NCBI GenBank assembly: GCA_024681875.1 | Contig: JAILAA010000099.1 | Location: forward strand, 1-32,462 | Reading direction: 5' to 3' | From: Prevotella sp. | GTDB taxonomy: Bacteria; Bacteroidota; Bacteroidia; Bacteroidales; Bacteroidaceae | DNA: 32,462 nucleotides | Shown: piece by piece, positions 14,881 to 22,853 of the stretch | Layout: every line of letters starts with the position of its first letter | How positions within the stretch are numbered: position 1 is the stretch's first letter | Notes under the pieces: generated by a model | Seen by the model: only the letters and a program-made list of their open reading frames with translations | Told to the model about the DNA's origin: nothing | Database searches by the model: none | Translations under genes and position numbers: made by a program

Positions 14881-16101
14881 ATGAACATCGACAATCGGCA
14901 AATGCTACCTATTGGCACAATGCTCAAGGGGGGCGAATACTGTGTTAAGCGCTATATTGCTTCGGGGGGCTTTGGCAATACTTACGAGATAGAACACGTT
15001 AGGCTGGGCAAGCACCTGGCCCTGAAAGAATTCTTTATGCGTGGTATCAACGTGCGCGAAGGCACTCGTGTGTCAGTGAGTCAGGAAGACAATCGCTCGA
15101 CTTATGACCAAATGCGAGAAAAGTTCTACAAAGAAGCCCAACGCTTGGCTCTACTGGAAGATCCGCACATCGTGGAAGTTAATGACTTCTTCGAGGAGAA
15201 CCAAACGGCATACTACATAATGAAACTTGTCGACGGACAGTCATTGTTGGCCACAATGAAACAGACAGGACATCCATTCACAGAGCAACAGATACAGAAG
15301 ATATTGCCACAAATATTGGATGCGCTCAAGTATGTTCATTCCAACGGCCTTTTTCATTTGGACATCAAGCCTGGCAATATCATGCAGAATATACAAGGCC
15401 ACTGCTGGCTCATCGACTTTGGCGCTAGTAAGCAGCTGTCAGCTACTGAAAGCCAGACTCTCAGCACCTCTACCGGCCTCTGCTATACACCTGGTTATGC
15501 TCCTTCTGAGCAAATAAACGGTAATACGAAGCGCATAGGCGCATGGACTGACATCTATGCACTTGGGGCGACACTTTACAACATGCTCACTGGTCATACT
15601 CCTCCCAGTCCTGATGACATCATGAACGACGAGGAGAAAGCCTTTGAGTTCCCATCGGCCGTGAGTGAAAAGATGCGTCAGCTTATAATCTGGATGATGC
15701 AGCCCCGTCCTTCTGACCGTCCTCAGAATATTGGGCAAATTGAACTATCCTTAAACGGAGATGTCAATCAGACAGACAAGCAATGGACTTCTCTACATGT
15801 GTCCAATGACAATGGAAATGGCGCAGAAACCGTTTTGTCTGACTCTTCATCACAGGAAACGAAGCCAAGGCATTCCGAACCGCCTCGCAGAGTTAGTTAT
15901 GAAAACAAGCCAGTTCAACAAGATAAGGAGGTGGGTTGTTGGGGCGTCGCAGCTATCATTTTTTCTTTCTTTCCTTTGTGGGGACTTATCTCGTATTTTA
16001 CGATGCGGAAAGCATACCCCACTACGGCTAAGCAATGCCTATGGATTAACTTATCCGTTGACTTTATTACAATAATATTAGGAATTATAGGAGCAAAGTA
16101 G
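14881..16101 (+). CDS. Ser/Thr protein kinase with C-terminal membrane anchor
   Basis: A 406-residue Hanks-type kinase. Residues 18-275 hold the catalytic domain: glycine-rich loop ASGGFGNTYE (27-36), ATP-binding Lys49 in ALKEF, helix-C Glu85, catalytic HLDIKPGN (159-166, Asp161 and Lys163) and DFG at 179-181. The usual HRD is HLD, so it is a non-RD kinase, which tend not to need activation-loop phosphorylation. Residues 285-350 form a polar linker, and two hydrophobic segments follow (about 351-371 and 384-404), with a cytosolic turn between them. This tail resembles the two-helix layout of CD225/dispanin-like proteins, but the match is loose. There is no extracellular PASTA-like sensor. Targets are unknown. 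It has its own promoter box 17 bases upstream and no partner phosphatase nearby. Confidence 0.88.
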   Translation: MNIDNRQMLPIGTMLKGGEYCVKRYIASGGFGNTYEIEHVRLGKHLALKEFFMRGINVREGTRVSVSQEDNRSTYDQMREKFYKEAQRLALLEDPHIVEVNDFFEENQTAYYIMKLVDGQSLLATMKQTGHPFTEQQIQKILPQILDALKYVHSNGLFHLDIKPGNIMQNIQGHCWLIDFGASKQLSATESQTLSTSTGLCYTPGYAPSEQINGNTKRIGAWTDIYALGATLYNMLTGHTPPSPDDIMNDEEKAFEFPSAVSEKMRQLIIWMMQPRPSDRPQNIGQIELSLNGDVNQTDKQWTSLHVSNDNGNGAETVLSDSSSQETKPRHSEPPRRVSYENKPVQQDKEVGCWGVAAIIFSFFPLWGLISYFTMRKAYPTTAKQCLWINLSVDFITIILGIIGAK

Positions 16102-16112
16102 CACTTCCTGAA

Positions 16113-16145
16113 GCTGTTGCTCCCCTCCCGGAGGGGAGCAACAGC
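16113..16145. terminator. 16-bp perfect hairpin after the kinase gene
   Basis: GCTGTTGCTCCCCTCC (16113-16128) pairs with its exact inverse at 16130-16145 around a single C. It lies 11 bases after the kinase stop. No clear T-run follows, so it may be a repeat unit rather than, or as well as, a terminator. Confidence 0.55.
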
Positions 16146-16155
16146 GCACAATTTT

Positions 16156-16432
16156 GCGAATTATTAGATTCAAATTTCGCAAGTAATGAAAACCCTGCGT
16201 AGAAACGGCCTGAAAGGCCAACAAGCACTTAGCCCAGGGCAGCGCCCTGGGTACAAGGGGACAGGTGAATTCGCCCTGAAAGGGCAAAAGCCCTACCTCG
16301 TCCATTATGCTTTTGCCCTTTCAGGGCGTTGGCTGCGCATCACATTTACCCAGGGCGATGCCCTGGGCTGGGAGCTTTATGGCCTTTCAGGCCGTCTTTG
16401 CGGAGCTTGCGAAAGTTGAATTAATAGTAATT
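16156..16432. repeat. 277-bp composite inverted-repeat element
   Basis: Outer arms GCGAATTATTAGATTCAAA (from 16156, to 16183) and CTTGCGAAAGTTGAATTAAT (from 16406, to 16432) are imperfect inverses. Inside lie mirrored pairs of small hairpins: GGCCTGAAAGGCC (16207-16219) with GGCCTTTCAGGCC (16381-16393), CCCAGGGCAGCGCCCTGGG (about 16233-16251) with a similar unit near 16350-16371, and GCCCTGAAAGGGC (16273-16285) with its inverse near 16313-16325. Short hypothetical frames across it are products of the repeat. It is probably a non-autonomous element or a REP-like sequence; no transposase or target duplication was identified. Confidence 0.75.
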
Positions 16433-16560
16433 ATTTGTAAAGAATTATTGCCAAAAAAAGGGTCTCTGAAAAAAGTCGAAATAGACAAGAATGAGGGTAT
16501 TGATGACACTGAAAAACAGCCTTTGAAGGCTCTTGTGGGGACCGTTGTGAAGGAAACAGT

Positions 16561-16860
16561 TGCACATTTCGCAGGAAATGTGCAGCTTTTAGGCATTTTA
16601 AGGAAGCTATTTGAGCATTTTTGGAGCTTCCATCCACTCATAAAGAGACTCCCCGCAAAAAAATCCAGGCTAGATTTTTTCATGGGGAGCCTAGATTTTT
16701 TTTCGAGGAACTCACTTTTTGAGCCATAAAACGCTTAAGACTCAAATAATCAGCGAGATAGATTAATATTAAAATCCAGGCGATATTTTCAAAAAAAATA
16801 ATCTTCGTCCAGAATTTTCAAATCTCAGCGAAGCATTTGTAAAAATTTTTCGTCAAGAAA
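16561..16860. repeat. Hairpin cluster and degenerate TCCAGGC repeats, gene-free
   Basis: Three hairpins lie in a row: TGCACATTTC/GAAATGTGCA (16561-16584, 4-base loop), GGAAGCT/AGCTTCC (16602-16631) and CTCCCC...GGGGAG with an inner AAAAAATC/GATTTTTT (16649-16689). ATCCAGG followed by an AT-rich piece recurs near 16663, 16773 and in altered form near 16810. No convincing coding frame was found between 16433 and 16878. The region may be a structured transcript or decayed repeats. Confidence 0.5.
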
Positions 16861-16878
16861 TAGAATTAAAAGGGGTGA

Positions 16879-17493
16879 CTATCTCTCGTTGGCACGAAGA
16901 TATGTGATCAGCCTGGCTTCCATACTGGCTTCCACATCGCCTGCCTTTGTGAAGTCCTTGATGCGCCATTCGCCATTCTCAAACTCGAACTCTACCCCCA
17001 TGCTAATCCATTCGTCGCCGTGGTGGAGGATGTAGGTGACATCGGCATACTCATCACCATTCATCTCAACATTGATGTTATCGATGGAAAGTCCATCGTC
17101 CTCCCAAGGACTCCACATGGCGAGCTCACTGCCCTGGAAGAAGCGGTCTTCTTCAAGCTCTTGATTGAAATCGGCTGCGCGTGTGTCGGTGATGAGCTTG
17201 TTGAAACCTTCCGTGCAGTACATGCCGAACATGTCGAGGTTGGGTTCACAGTCATCTTCGTCGCGCGGACCATAGATGGTGTTGAGGTCTTCGTAGGCGC
17301 TGTCCAGCAATCTGGCCATGGCTACACCAGGAACGGTGTCACCGTCGTCCCCATCCTCTTCATCATCAGCCACCTGCTCGGTGCCCTCTTCATTTGACTT
17401 CTCGTCCTTGTCCTTGTTTTCTTTGTTACCGCAGGAAACCATTACACACAATGAAACGGCTGCAATGGCCATCATAAAAAGCTTTCTCTTCAT
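16879..17493 (-). CDS. Acidic lipoprotein, possibly NTF2-like (DUF3828-like)
   Basis: A 204-residue predicted lipoprotein. The signal peptide ends in VMVSC, with Cys21 as the lipid site, followed by a charged region of Lys, Asp and Glu up to residue 55 (NKENKDKDEKSNEEG), a flexible surface spacer. The folded part (about 60-200) has helices at the start (VAMARLLDSAYEDLNTIYG), a central MYCTEGFNKLI and a beta-rich end (ADVTYILHHG, WISMGVEFEFENGEWRIKDF). This order fits NTF2-like folds and recalls DUF3828 proteins, but the match is weak. It lies 42 bases after the dehydrogenase gene on the same strand, and no clear promoter precedes it, so it may be the last gene of that operon. Function unknown. 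Confidence 0.75.
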   Translation of the reverse strand: MKRKLFMMAIAAVSLCVMVSCGNKENKDKDEKSNEEGTEQVADDEEDGDDGDTVPGVAMARLLDSAYEDLNTIYGPRDEDDCEPNLDMFGMYCTEGFNKLITDTRAADFNQELEEDRFFQGSELAMWSPWEDDGLSIDNINVEMNGDEYADVTYILHHGDEWISMGVEFEFENGEWRIKDFTKAGDVEASMEARLITYLRANER

Positions 17494-17535
17494 AATTGTT
17501 CTTTTTTTGTAGGATTATAAATAATATGAAACAAA

Positions 17536-18249
17536 TCATAGTTTCAGCCGTCGCCACAACCAGCGGGGAATGCGCCGCCACAGCCACGTGATGGCTCGCC
17601 AGCGCCAGTCGATGACACGAACGTGACGACGCTTTTCGATGGAGCGCACGATGTCGCGAGCCACTCTCTCCTTATTTAATAACAACGGATAGCGATTGCC
17701 GTCGTTCAGCAGGTCGGTGTCTACAAAGCCTGGACGAATGTCGGTGAAGCGGATGCCAAGCTTCCTCGCGTTGCTGAGCTGCTCTAAAGCCTCGATATAG
17801 GTATTCTGCAGGGCCTTTGTGGCGGAATAAGAGGGTGCAGGGCCCAAACCCTTCGTACCGGCAATGCTGCTGATGACCGCTATGTGTCCACCGCCGTGTG
17901 CAGCCATATAGCGGAAGGCTGTGCCTATTAATGCAGTAAAGCCCAGCCCGTTGGTCTTGACGGTTTGCAGTTCAATATCTTCATGCAGTTCGCGGTTTTG
18001 CTTGCCGATGCCTGAGGCGTGGAAATAGAGGTCCATGCCTCCTACCCTTTCCACCAGCTCCAAAAGACGCTTACCGGCGTCCTCCGAGGTGACGTCTATC
18101 TGCATAGCTGTCTCAAAATCGCTGAGGCATTCCAGCCTGCGTGCTGCCACGCCCACCTTCCAGCCCTGCTCTTTCAGCAGCAACGCCACCTCGCGGCCAA
18201 TGCCCGATGAGGCTCCCATCACAATAGCTCTCTTTATAGGCAGCATCAT
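17536..18249 (-). CDS. Short-chain dehydrogenase/reductase
   Basis: A 237-residue Rossmann-fold oxidoreductase. GASSGIG at residues 11-17 is the NAD(P)-binding loop, VISSIAG carries the catalytic Ser, and YSATK the Tyr and Lys. The substrate is unknown; such enzymes act on sugars, alcohols or lipids. The open frame continues far upstream, but that part is a shadow of the glycosidase-like gene. The start is set at the ATG of 18249, whose A is the last base of the preceding TGA, so the pair is translationally coupled. A second ATG directly follows it (18246). The tail is rich in Trp and Arg (WRWRAITWLWRRIPRWLWRRL), an amphipathic end that may touch the membrane. It follows the large secreted protein in the same operon. 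Confidence 0.9.
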   Translation of the reverse strand: MMLPIKRAIVMGASSGIGREVALLLKEQGWKVGVAARRLECLSDFETAMQIDVTSEDAGKRLLELVERVGGMDLYFHASGIGKQNRELHEDIELQTVKTNGLGFTALIGTAFRYMAAHGGGHIAVISSIAGTKGLGPAPSYSATKALQNTYIEALEQLSNARKLGIRFTDIRPGFVDTDLLNDGNRYPLLLNKERVARDIVRSIEKRRHVRVIDWRWRAITWLWRRIPRWLWRRLKL

Positions 18250-21176
18250 CAGTTTTGTAAAGTAACAGACATCAGACCGATGACAACATCGTTGCTGAGC
18301 GTGCGCACGGTGAGGCTCTTCAGACGCTTGCCAGGATTCAGTCGCATACGCAGCATCTGCGCAGCTCCACCAGGAATTTCGCGGCCATAGACGCCCTTGA
18401 GGCCAAGAGCCTCGCCCAAGTTGTTGCTGACGGTGCCTGTACCAAGGCAGACACGGATAGGACGCGGTCCGGAAATACTGAATGCCTGGCCGTCGATGTA
18501 ATAATCCTGCTCTATGGGACACCAGTTGTCAGGATTGCGCAGGGCCAGCGTATCGGTGGTGTTGTCCATATAGGTCACCACGACAATGCCGTTATCGATG
18601 TGGCTCTGCATGTGATTGGTGCTGCCCGCCATGAGCAGATAGGCTGCCGAGGCGCGTCCTTTGAGCGGAATGGTGACAGCATCGGGATAGTTGCTCCACA
18701 GCGACGTATATATGATGTTCTTGCCGCGCTTGGGTGTGCGGAAAGGAACACCGGCCATATGGAACAGGTCGCGCGAGATGAGCTTGCGGAACCCGGAGTC
18801 GTCAATCTCAGGCTTATACTGCGGATGGCACCACTCCCCTACTCCCTGCAGCGGTATCTGCAGCGTAGTGACCATGGGACGAGGGGCGATATATTTGTTC
18901 TTGAAGATGTCGCCGACCTCTGCGTTCCAGTAGCGGTCGATATTCTGTGGCACAAGCTTGCCATGAGGTGCTGGCTCTTCAGCAGCAGTAGCGTCTCGGC
19001 GCGTAGTGCTACTCGTTGCCTGAGCCGAAACGGCAGGAAGGTGGCTGTCCCACTCTATGACCTGATGCTTCTGGGTGTTGCCCTCGATGTCCTTATAATT
19101 CCCTCCGTCAAGATTCTGGCGCACCACCAACTGCAGCTGCTGGGGGAAACGCTGTGTCACTTCCAGACGGCAACGCCCGTCCTTACGCGTGTACGTATAT
19201 TCTATATAGGGTGTGACCAGACGGGCATTGTCCCACTCCTTCGGGAAGCCTGGGCGGATGATACACTTGCCGTAGAGGGCCTGTGGCTGTACGCCGAAGA
19301 GCCCCTGAATGAGCGTACGCGATGAGATGCCGATGCAGTCGCCGAAGTCGCGGTAGCACTCGCCGCGGGCCGCATCGAAATGCGACAGCTGTCCGAAATT
19401 GGCAGGTGACTGTCCGTAGTACATCTGATCCATGATGTTGCCCTTCAACAGCCGGTAGCCCTCATCGGGCCGTCCAGCCTCGAAATAGGCCAGAGCCGTG
19501 TGCATCACCTCGGCAGGAGCCACATTGTTGATGCTCCAGGCGTATGGCATCCAGTTGGTGGTGGAAATCGTATTGAGGTAGGCGTCGATAGAGAAATGGG
19601 GTATCTCGCGGTCGATGTACTGCGTGGCCTGATAAGCCTGCTCAGGCGTACAGGCACCGCAGTCGATGGGGGTATATATGCTCCACACGGCTGCGCTCTC
19701 ATGCAGTCGTTTCAGGCCCATGGCATCCTGATACTCTGCCCAATGACCGGCAGAAGGAATCCACAGGCGCTCGTTCATGGCCTTGAGGATGGCTTCGGCC
19801 TCCTGCCGATAGGGCGTGCTGTCCTCGCCGATCATGTCGGCAATGCGGGCAGCCAGCAGATTGCCGCGATAGTTGTAAGCCGAGGAATGGGTGACAGCGC
19901 CCGCGTTATAGTAGAGAGCGTCGCTGGCCCAAATGCAGCAATATGCGTCATAGAGATGGTCGCCGTCAGGGTCAAAGTTACGTTTCTCCCATGCCAGGTG
20001 CGACTTGATGACGGGCCACATCTTGCGCATATAGTCGGTGTTGGCATCGTACTGGAAATGCCAGAGCAGCTCGTCGATATAGTTCAGGTTCATATCGTAG
20101 TGGTGCATCTGGTCCATTCGCTCCGGATTGCGGCAGATGTAGCCGTTGCTATACATCTGCGTACCCCACTTCTTTTCCGCTCTGGCCATGTTCATCTCCC
20201 TGTCCTGCGAAGGATGCGGGATGCTGGGTGCGATGCTGTTTACCTGACTTTTGGCATAGGCGCTGAAGTGGCTCACGGCACGGTCGTTCCAACCCAGCAC
20301 ATCGCCGACATAGGCGGCACGCCACCCGGCCAACGGCATACGCCAGCCCACACAGCCGTGCAGCCATGTCTTGCCGTCCCAATCGCCGTCGGCAGCCATC
20401 ACCAGAGCACCGCCAAGGGTATTGATGAAGGGGTCGGGTGTGTCGAACTGTATCTGCTTGGCCATTTCCTTGTTCAGGTCTACGGCATCGTTGAAGCGTT
20501 TGAAGGCATCGCCATCGTGCATGAAGAAAATCTTATCCTCCATCATCACCAGATGGGCGAAATTGTTGCTATGCGTAGCCTCGCCCACCACAAGGTTCTC
20601 TTCTGTGGGCGACGGCTCAAAGACATCGGGTGGGTCGACGCCGAGGTCACCGTTGCGCTTCATGCTCGGATTCTTGATGTCGCATACCTTCACCTTCACC
20701 TTCAGCGAACCGCGGTACTTATCGCAAATGAACTGCCAGATAGCGCCCTCCACATCGTGCAAAGCCACGACATGAACGCGGATAATGCCATTGCCGAGGT
20801 GATTCCAGCGATGATCGCCAAGGATATAGGAACGCATTCCGTCGTGGTACCACGACTTACAGTAGTCGACGGAGTCGAGAGGCACCCCGGCAATCTCGAA
20901 GCGCACGCTCTTGTGGTGTCCTTTCTTCGCAATGGCAAAGATGGGCACGTCGCTCGTCTCTATGCGATAGTCGGTATAGCCGCCATAGAGGGCTCGGGTG
21001 AAGCGGTTGATGCCGTTTTCACAGACGAAGGAATTGCCCAGCGGCGTATACTGCAGCGAGCGCTGCATACCGCGACGCGCATCGTTGTAGGATGTCAGAT
21101 CCCCATTTGCCGTCTGTGCTCCTACATGAAGATATTGTACAGAGAGAAGAAAAAGAATGAAGAAGAATCGCTTCAT
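18249..21176 (-). CDS. Large secreted glycosidase-like protein (DUF4450-like)
   Basis: A 975-residue protein with a signal peptide (MKRFFFILFLLSVQYLHVGA, cleaved before QT), so it is periplasmic or outer-membrane associated. The central part from about 350 to 660 carries motifs of an (alpha/alpha)6 six-hairpin glycosidase fold (ERMDQMHHYDMNLNYIDELLWHF, DPDGDHLYDAYCCIWASDALYYNAG, GLKRLHESAAVWSIYTP). The N- and C-terminal regions look beta-rich. In overall look it resembles the DUF4450 proteins of gut Bacteroidales, which act in polysaccharide breakdown. No SusC/SusD pair is near, so it is not in a classical utilisation locus. It overlaps the small membrane protein upstream by 4 bases (ATGA) and the dehydrogenase downstream by 1. 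Catalytic residues were not identified. A second, longer frame opposite to it (594 residues at 19500-21284) is considered a shadow. Confidence 0.75.
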   Translation of the reverse strand: MKRFFFILFLLSVQYLHVGAQTANGDLTSYNDARRGMQRSLQYTPLGNSFVCENGINRFTRALYGGYTDYRIETSDVPIFAIAKKGHHKSVRFEIAGVPLDSVDYCKSWYHDGMRSYILGDHRWNHLGNGIIRVHVVALHDVEGAIWQFICDKYRGSLKVKVKVCDIKNPSMKRNGDLGVDPPDVFEPSPTEENLVVGEATHSNNFAHLVMMEDKIFFMHDGDAFKRFNDAVDLNKEMAKQIQFDTPDPFINTLGGALVMAADGDWDGKTWLHGCVGWRMPLAGWRAAYVGDVLGWNDRAVSHFSAYAKSQVNSIAPSIPHPSQDREMNMARAEKKWGTQMYSNGYICRNPERMDQMHHYDMNLNYIDELLWHFQYDANTDYMRKMWPVIKSHLAWEKRNFDPDGDHLYDAYCCIWASDALYYNAGAVTHSSAYNYRGNLLAARIADMIGEDSTPYRQEAEAILKAMNERLWIPSAGHWAEYQDAMGLKRLHESAAVWSIYTPIDCGACTPEQAYQATQYIDREIPHFSIDAYLNTISTTNWMPYAWSINNVAPAEVMHTALAYFEAGRPDEGYRLLKGNIMDQMYYGQSPANFGQLSHFDAARGECYRDFGDCIGISSRTLIQGLFGVQPQALYGKCIIRPGFPKEWDNARLVTPYIEYTYTRKDGRCRLEVTQRFPQQLQLVVRQNLDGGNYKDIEGNTQKHQVIEWDSHLPAVSAQATSSTTRRDATAAEEPAPHGKLVPQNIDRYWNAEVGDIFKNKYIAPRPMVTTLQIPLQGVGEWCHPQYKPEIDDSGFRKLISRDLFHMAGVPFRTPKRGKNIIYTSLWSNYPDAVTIPLKGRASAAYLLMAGSTNHMQSHIDNGIVVVTYMDNTTDTLALRNPDNWCPIEQDYYIDGQAFSISGPRPIRVCLGTGTVSNNLGEALGLKGVYGREIPGGAAQMLRMRLNPGKRLKSLTVRTLSNDVVIGLMSVTLQN

Positions 21177-21340
21177 GTGTTATGTTCTTTTCTTTTGTTC
21201 CACCAATCGATAACAAGGCTCTCAGCCACAGCCAGCAAGATAAGGATGCCAAGTGACATCCAGAAGCTGGCTGTAAGATTATAGACCACCAGGCACACAG
21301 TAAAAGTAATGACCCAGCGCGAAATAAACTTCCAATTCAT
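21173..21340 (-). CDS. 55-residue membrane protein
   Basis: A small protein with two predicted membrane segments (about residues 6-22, VITFTVCLVVYN, and 25-44, FWMSLGILILLAVAES), a basic tail (WWNKRKEHNT) and no known domain. A frame open to 21373 starts inside the promoter, so the ATG at 21340 is used, 8 bases after a TATCTTTG box. The stop TGA overlaps the ATG of the large secreted protein by four bases, which shows they belong to one operon and suggests the two are made together. Hydrophobic pairs of this size are often cofactors of membrane complexes, but nothing in the sequence says which. Lack of other evidence keeps confidence moderate. Confidence 0.7.
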   Translation of the reverse strand: MNWKFISRWVITFTVCLVVYNLTASFWMSLGILILLAVAESLVIDWWNKRKEHNT

Positions 21341-21348
21341 ACTGAGTG

Positions 21349-21379
21349 CAAAGATAGTGTTTTTCCATGACACGGCAAA
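21349..21379 (-). promoter_or_regulatory. Promoter of the small membrane protein and downstream operon
   Basis: Minus strand: TTTG (21379-21376), a 19-bp spacer, TATCTTTG (21356-21349). The -7 box is 8 bases before the ATG at 21340, so the leader is very short or absent. Confidence 0.75.
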
Positions 21380-21387
21380 GAAAAAAA

Positions 21388-21480
21388 CGCAAAAAATTGG
21401 CTGTCATCACGACAGCCAATTTCAAAAACAAACTACTTAAAAACTAATCTACTAAAACAAATCAAAAAATTCCTTTTCTG
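21388..21480 (-). ncRNA. Candidate small RNA or attenuator, minus strand
   Basis: A good promoter (TAATTTTG at 21492-21485) is followed on the minus strand by about 60 bases without a start codon that opens a real frame, then a 12-bp perfect hairpin with a 5-base loop (21394-21422) and six T. The predicted transcript is about 90 bases. It either is a small RNA or acts as a leader/attenuator upstream of the promoter at 21349. The first bases (TTTGCACTCAG) are the same as at the promoter below. Confidence 0.5.
21394..21422 (-). terminator. Intrinsic terminator on the minus strand
   Basis: AAATTGGCTGTC with GACAGCCAATTT (12 bp, loop ATCAC) followed on the minus strand by a T-run. It may also terminate transcription arriving from the histidine kinase gene upstream. 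Confidence 0.75.
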
Positions 21481-21484
21481 AGTG

Positions 21485-21516
21485 CAAAATTATAGCGATT
21501 TACAAGAATCGCCAAA
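21485..21516 (-). promoter_or_regulatory. Promoter of the candidate small RNA
   Basis: Minus strand: TTTG (21516-21513), a 20-bp spacer, TAATTTTG (21492-21485). Confidence 0.65.
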
Positions 21517-21618
21517 TATCACACATAAAAAAAAGTGTAAAATTGACATAGGTCAAAGAAATATTCACCAGTGTCCTGTCTTGGCTGCTTTTTTGTCAAG
21601 CAGAGTTGACAAATGGAG

Positions 21619-22746
21619 CTATTTCTTCAAGGGCATCAATACGCTGAATGTAGAGCCTTCGCCCAAGACGGATTCTACCATGACGTCGCCACCGTTCTTG
21701 CGGGCAAAGTCGGCGCAGAGCTGCAAACCAAGACCTGAGCCCTCCTCGCCGCCAGTGCCGTAGGTCGTCTCACCCTTATGGAAGATATTCTCCAAGCGCT
21801 CGGGTGCGATACCCACGCCGTGGTCTCTCACACTGACCTTGGCAAAATCGCCTTCCGTAGACACCAATATCTCTACGCTACTGCCCTCAGGACTAAACTT
21901 CACGGCATTTGACATGAAATTTCTCACCACTGTCTTCAGCATGTCGTTGTCGGCACGGACGATGACGGAGCCCATGCCACGGTACTGTAGCTGGATATGC
22001 TTCGTCATGGCTATCATCTCGAAGATATCCACCACGCCGGGGATGATGTCGTTCAGGTCCAAGTCTTGCGTCACCACCGTCAGGCGTCCGGTCTGGCTCT
22101 TCGTCCATTTCAGCAGGTTGTCGAGCAGGTCGTGTACATCCTCCGACTCTTTATTGGCCTTGTCGAGCAGTTCCCATAGCTCGGGGCCCACAGTGTCGGG
22201 CGAAACGGAACTCACCACCAGATTGAGCACCATGCGTATGCTGGCCATAGGCGAGCGCAGGTCATGTGCTATGACACTGTACATCTTGTCGCGGTTGCCG
22301 ATGGTGGCACGCAGCTCGGCGTTCTGTTTCTCAATAAGGCGCTTGGCAGCCACGAGCTCTATCTGGTGCATCACACGCACAATAAGCTCTTCCTTATTAA
22401 AAGGCTTGGTAAGGAAATCGCTGGCGCCCACCTGGAAGCCATGCACCAAGTCGCTGGGATTATTCAGTGCGGTGAGAAAGATAACTGGAATATTTTGCGT
22501 CTCAGGATTCTTCTTCAGTATAGTAGCCGTCTGGAAACCATCAATGCCAGGCATCATCACGTCCAAAAGGATGAGGTCGGGCTTCTCTGCCTTTGTCTGC
22601 TCAATACAGGCCTCTCCGCTGTTGGCGGTACATACCTGAAACTTCTCATTGCTCAGCAGAATCTTCAGCAGCAAGACATTGCTCACCACGTCATCGACAA
22701 TCAGTATTTTATAGTCGCTTTTGTTGATATTTGATTCAAATCCCAT
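21619..22746 (-). CDS. Response-regulator/histidine-kinase hybrid (REC-HisKA-HATPase)
   Basis: A 375-residue cytosolic signalling protein. A receiver domain comes first (residues 11-125: acidic pair Asp17-Asp18, phospho-acceptor Asp62 in LLDVMMPG, Lys114 in LTKPF), then a short coiled linker, the HisKA helix with His161 (IAHDLRSP) and a HATPase domain (N-box Asn280 in FMSNAVKFS, DHGVGI at 308-313, GSGLGLQL at 336-343). It has no membrane segment or periplasmic sensor, so its signal may be passed to the receiver by another kinase, or be internal. Placing the receiver before the kinase is the reverse of most hybrid kinases. No cognate regulator is next to it. It lies divergent from ruvC; a promoter is 20 bases upstream. 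Confidence 0.93.
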   Translation of the reverse strand: MGFESNINKSDYKILIVDDVVSNVLLLKILLSNEKFQVCTANSGEACIEQTKAEKPDLILLDVMMPGIDGFQTATILKKNPETQNIPVIFLTALNNPSDLVHGFQVGASDFLTKPFNKEELIVRVMHQIELVAAKRLIEKQNAELRATIGNRDKMYSVIAHDLRSPMASIRMVLNLVVSSVSPDTVGPELWELLDKANKESEDVHDLLDNLLKWTKSQTGRLTVVTQDLDLNDIIPGVVDIFEMIAMTKHIQLQYRGMGSVIVRADNDMLKTVVRNFMSNAVKFSPEGSSVEILVSTEGDFAKVSVRDHGVGIAPERLENIFHKGETTYGTGGEEGSGLGLQLCADFARKNGGDVMVESVLGEGSTFSVLMPLKK

Positions 22747-22766
22747 AGTCGTGTAGTTTCAACCTG

Positions 22767-22798
22767 CAAAAATACAGCATTTCATTTTATTTTCCAAA
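22767..22798 (-). promoter_or_regulatory. Promoter of the histidine kinase gene
   Basis: Minus strand: TTTG (22798-22795), a 20-bp spacer, TATTTTTG (22774-22767), 20 bases from the ATG at 22746. Confidence 0.7.
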
Positions 22799-22814
22799 CA
22801 ATTGTGAAAGAAAA

Positions 22815-22846
22815 TTTCCCTGTTGCAGGAAAAATGAGTATCTTTG
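22815..22846 (+). promoter_or_regulatory. Promoter of ruvC
   Basis: TATCTTTG at 22839-22846 with a weaker TTTC at 22815-22818, 20 bp apart. Only 7 bases separate the -7 box from the ATG, so the transcript is close to leaderless. Confidence 0.65.
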
Positions 22847-22853
22847 CAGCCGC

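Noticed and set aside
16307..16729. 140-codon open frame over the inverted-repeat element
   Set aside because: Its first third is the repeat translated (FQGVGCASHLPRAMPWAG type), a known false call in repeat-rich genomes; the rest covers hairpins.
19500..21284. 594-codon open frame on the plus strand, opposite to the glycosidase-like gene
   Set aside because: It mirrors the codon pattern of the true gene, has no recognisable domain or start signal, and is His/Val-rich as shadow frames often are.
21593..21612. Terminator of the histidine kinase gene (TTGTCAA/TTGACAA)
   Set aside because: The run of T lies on the wrong side for the minus strand.
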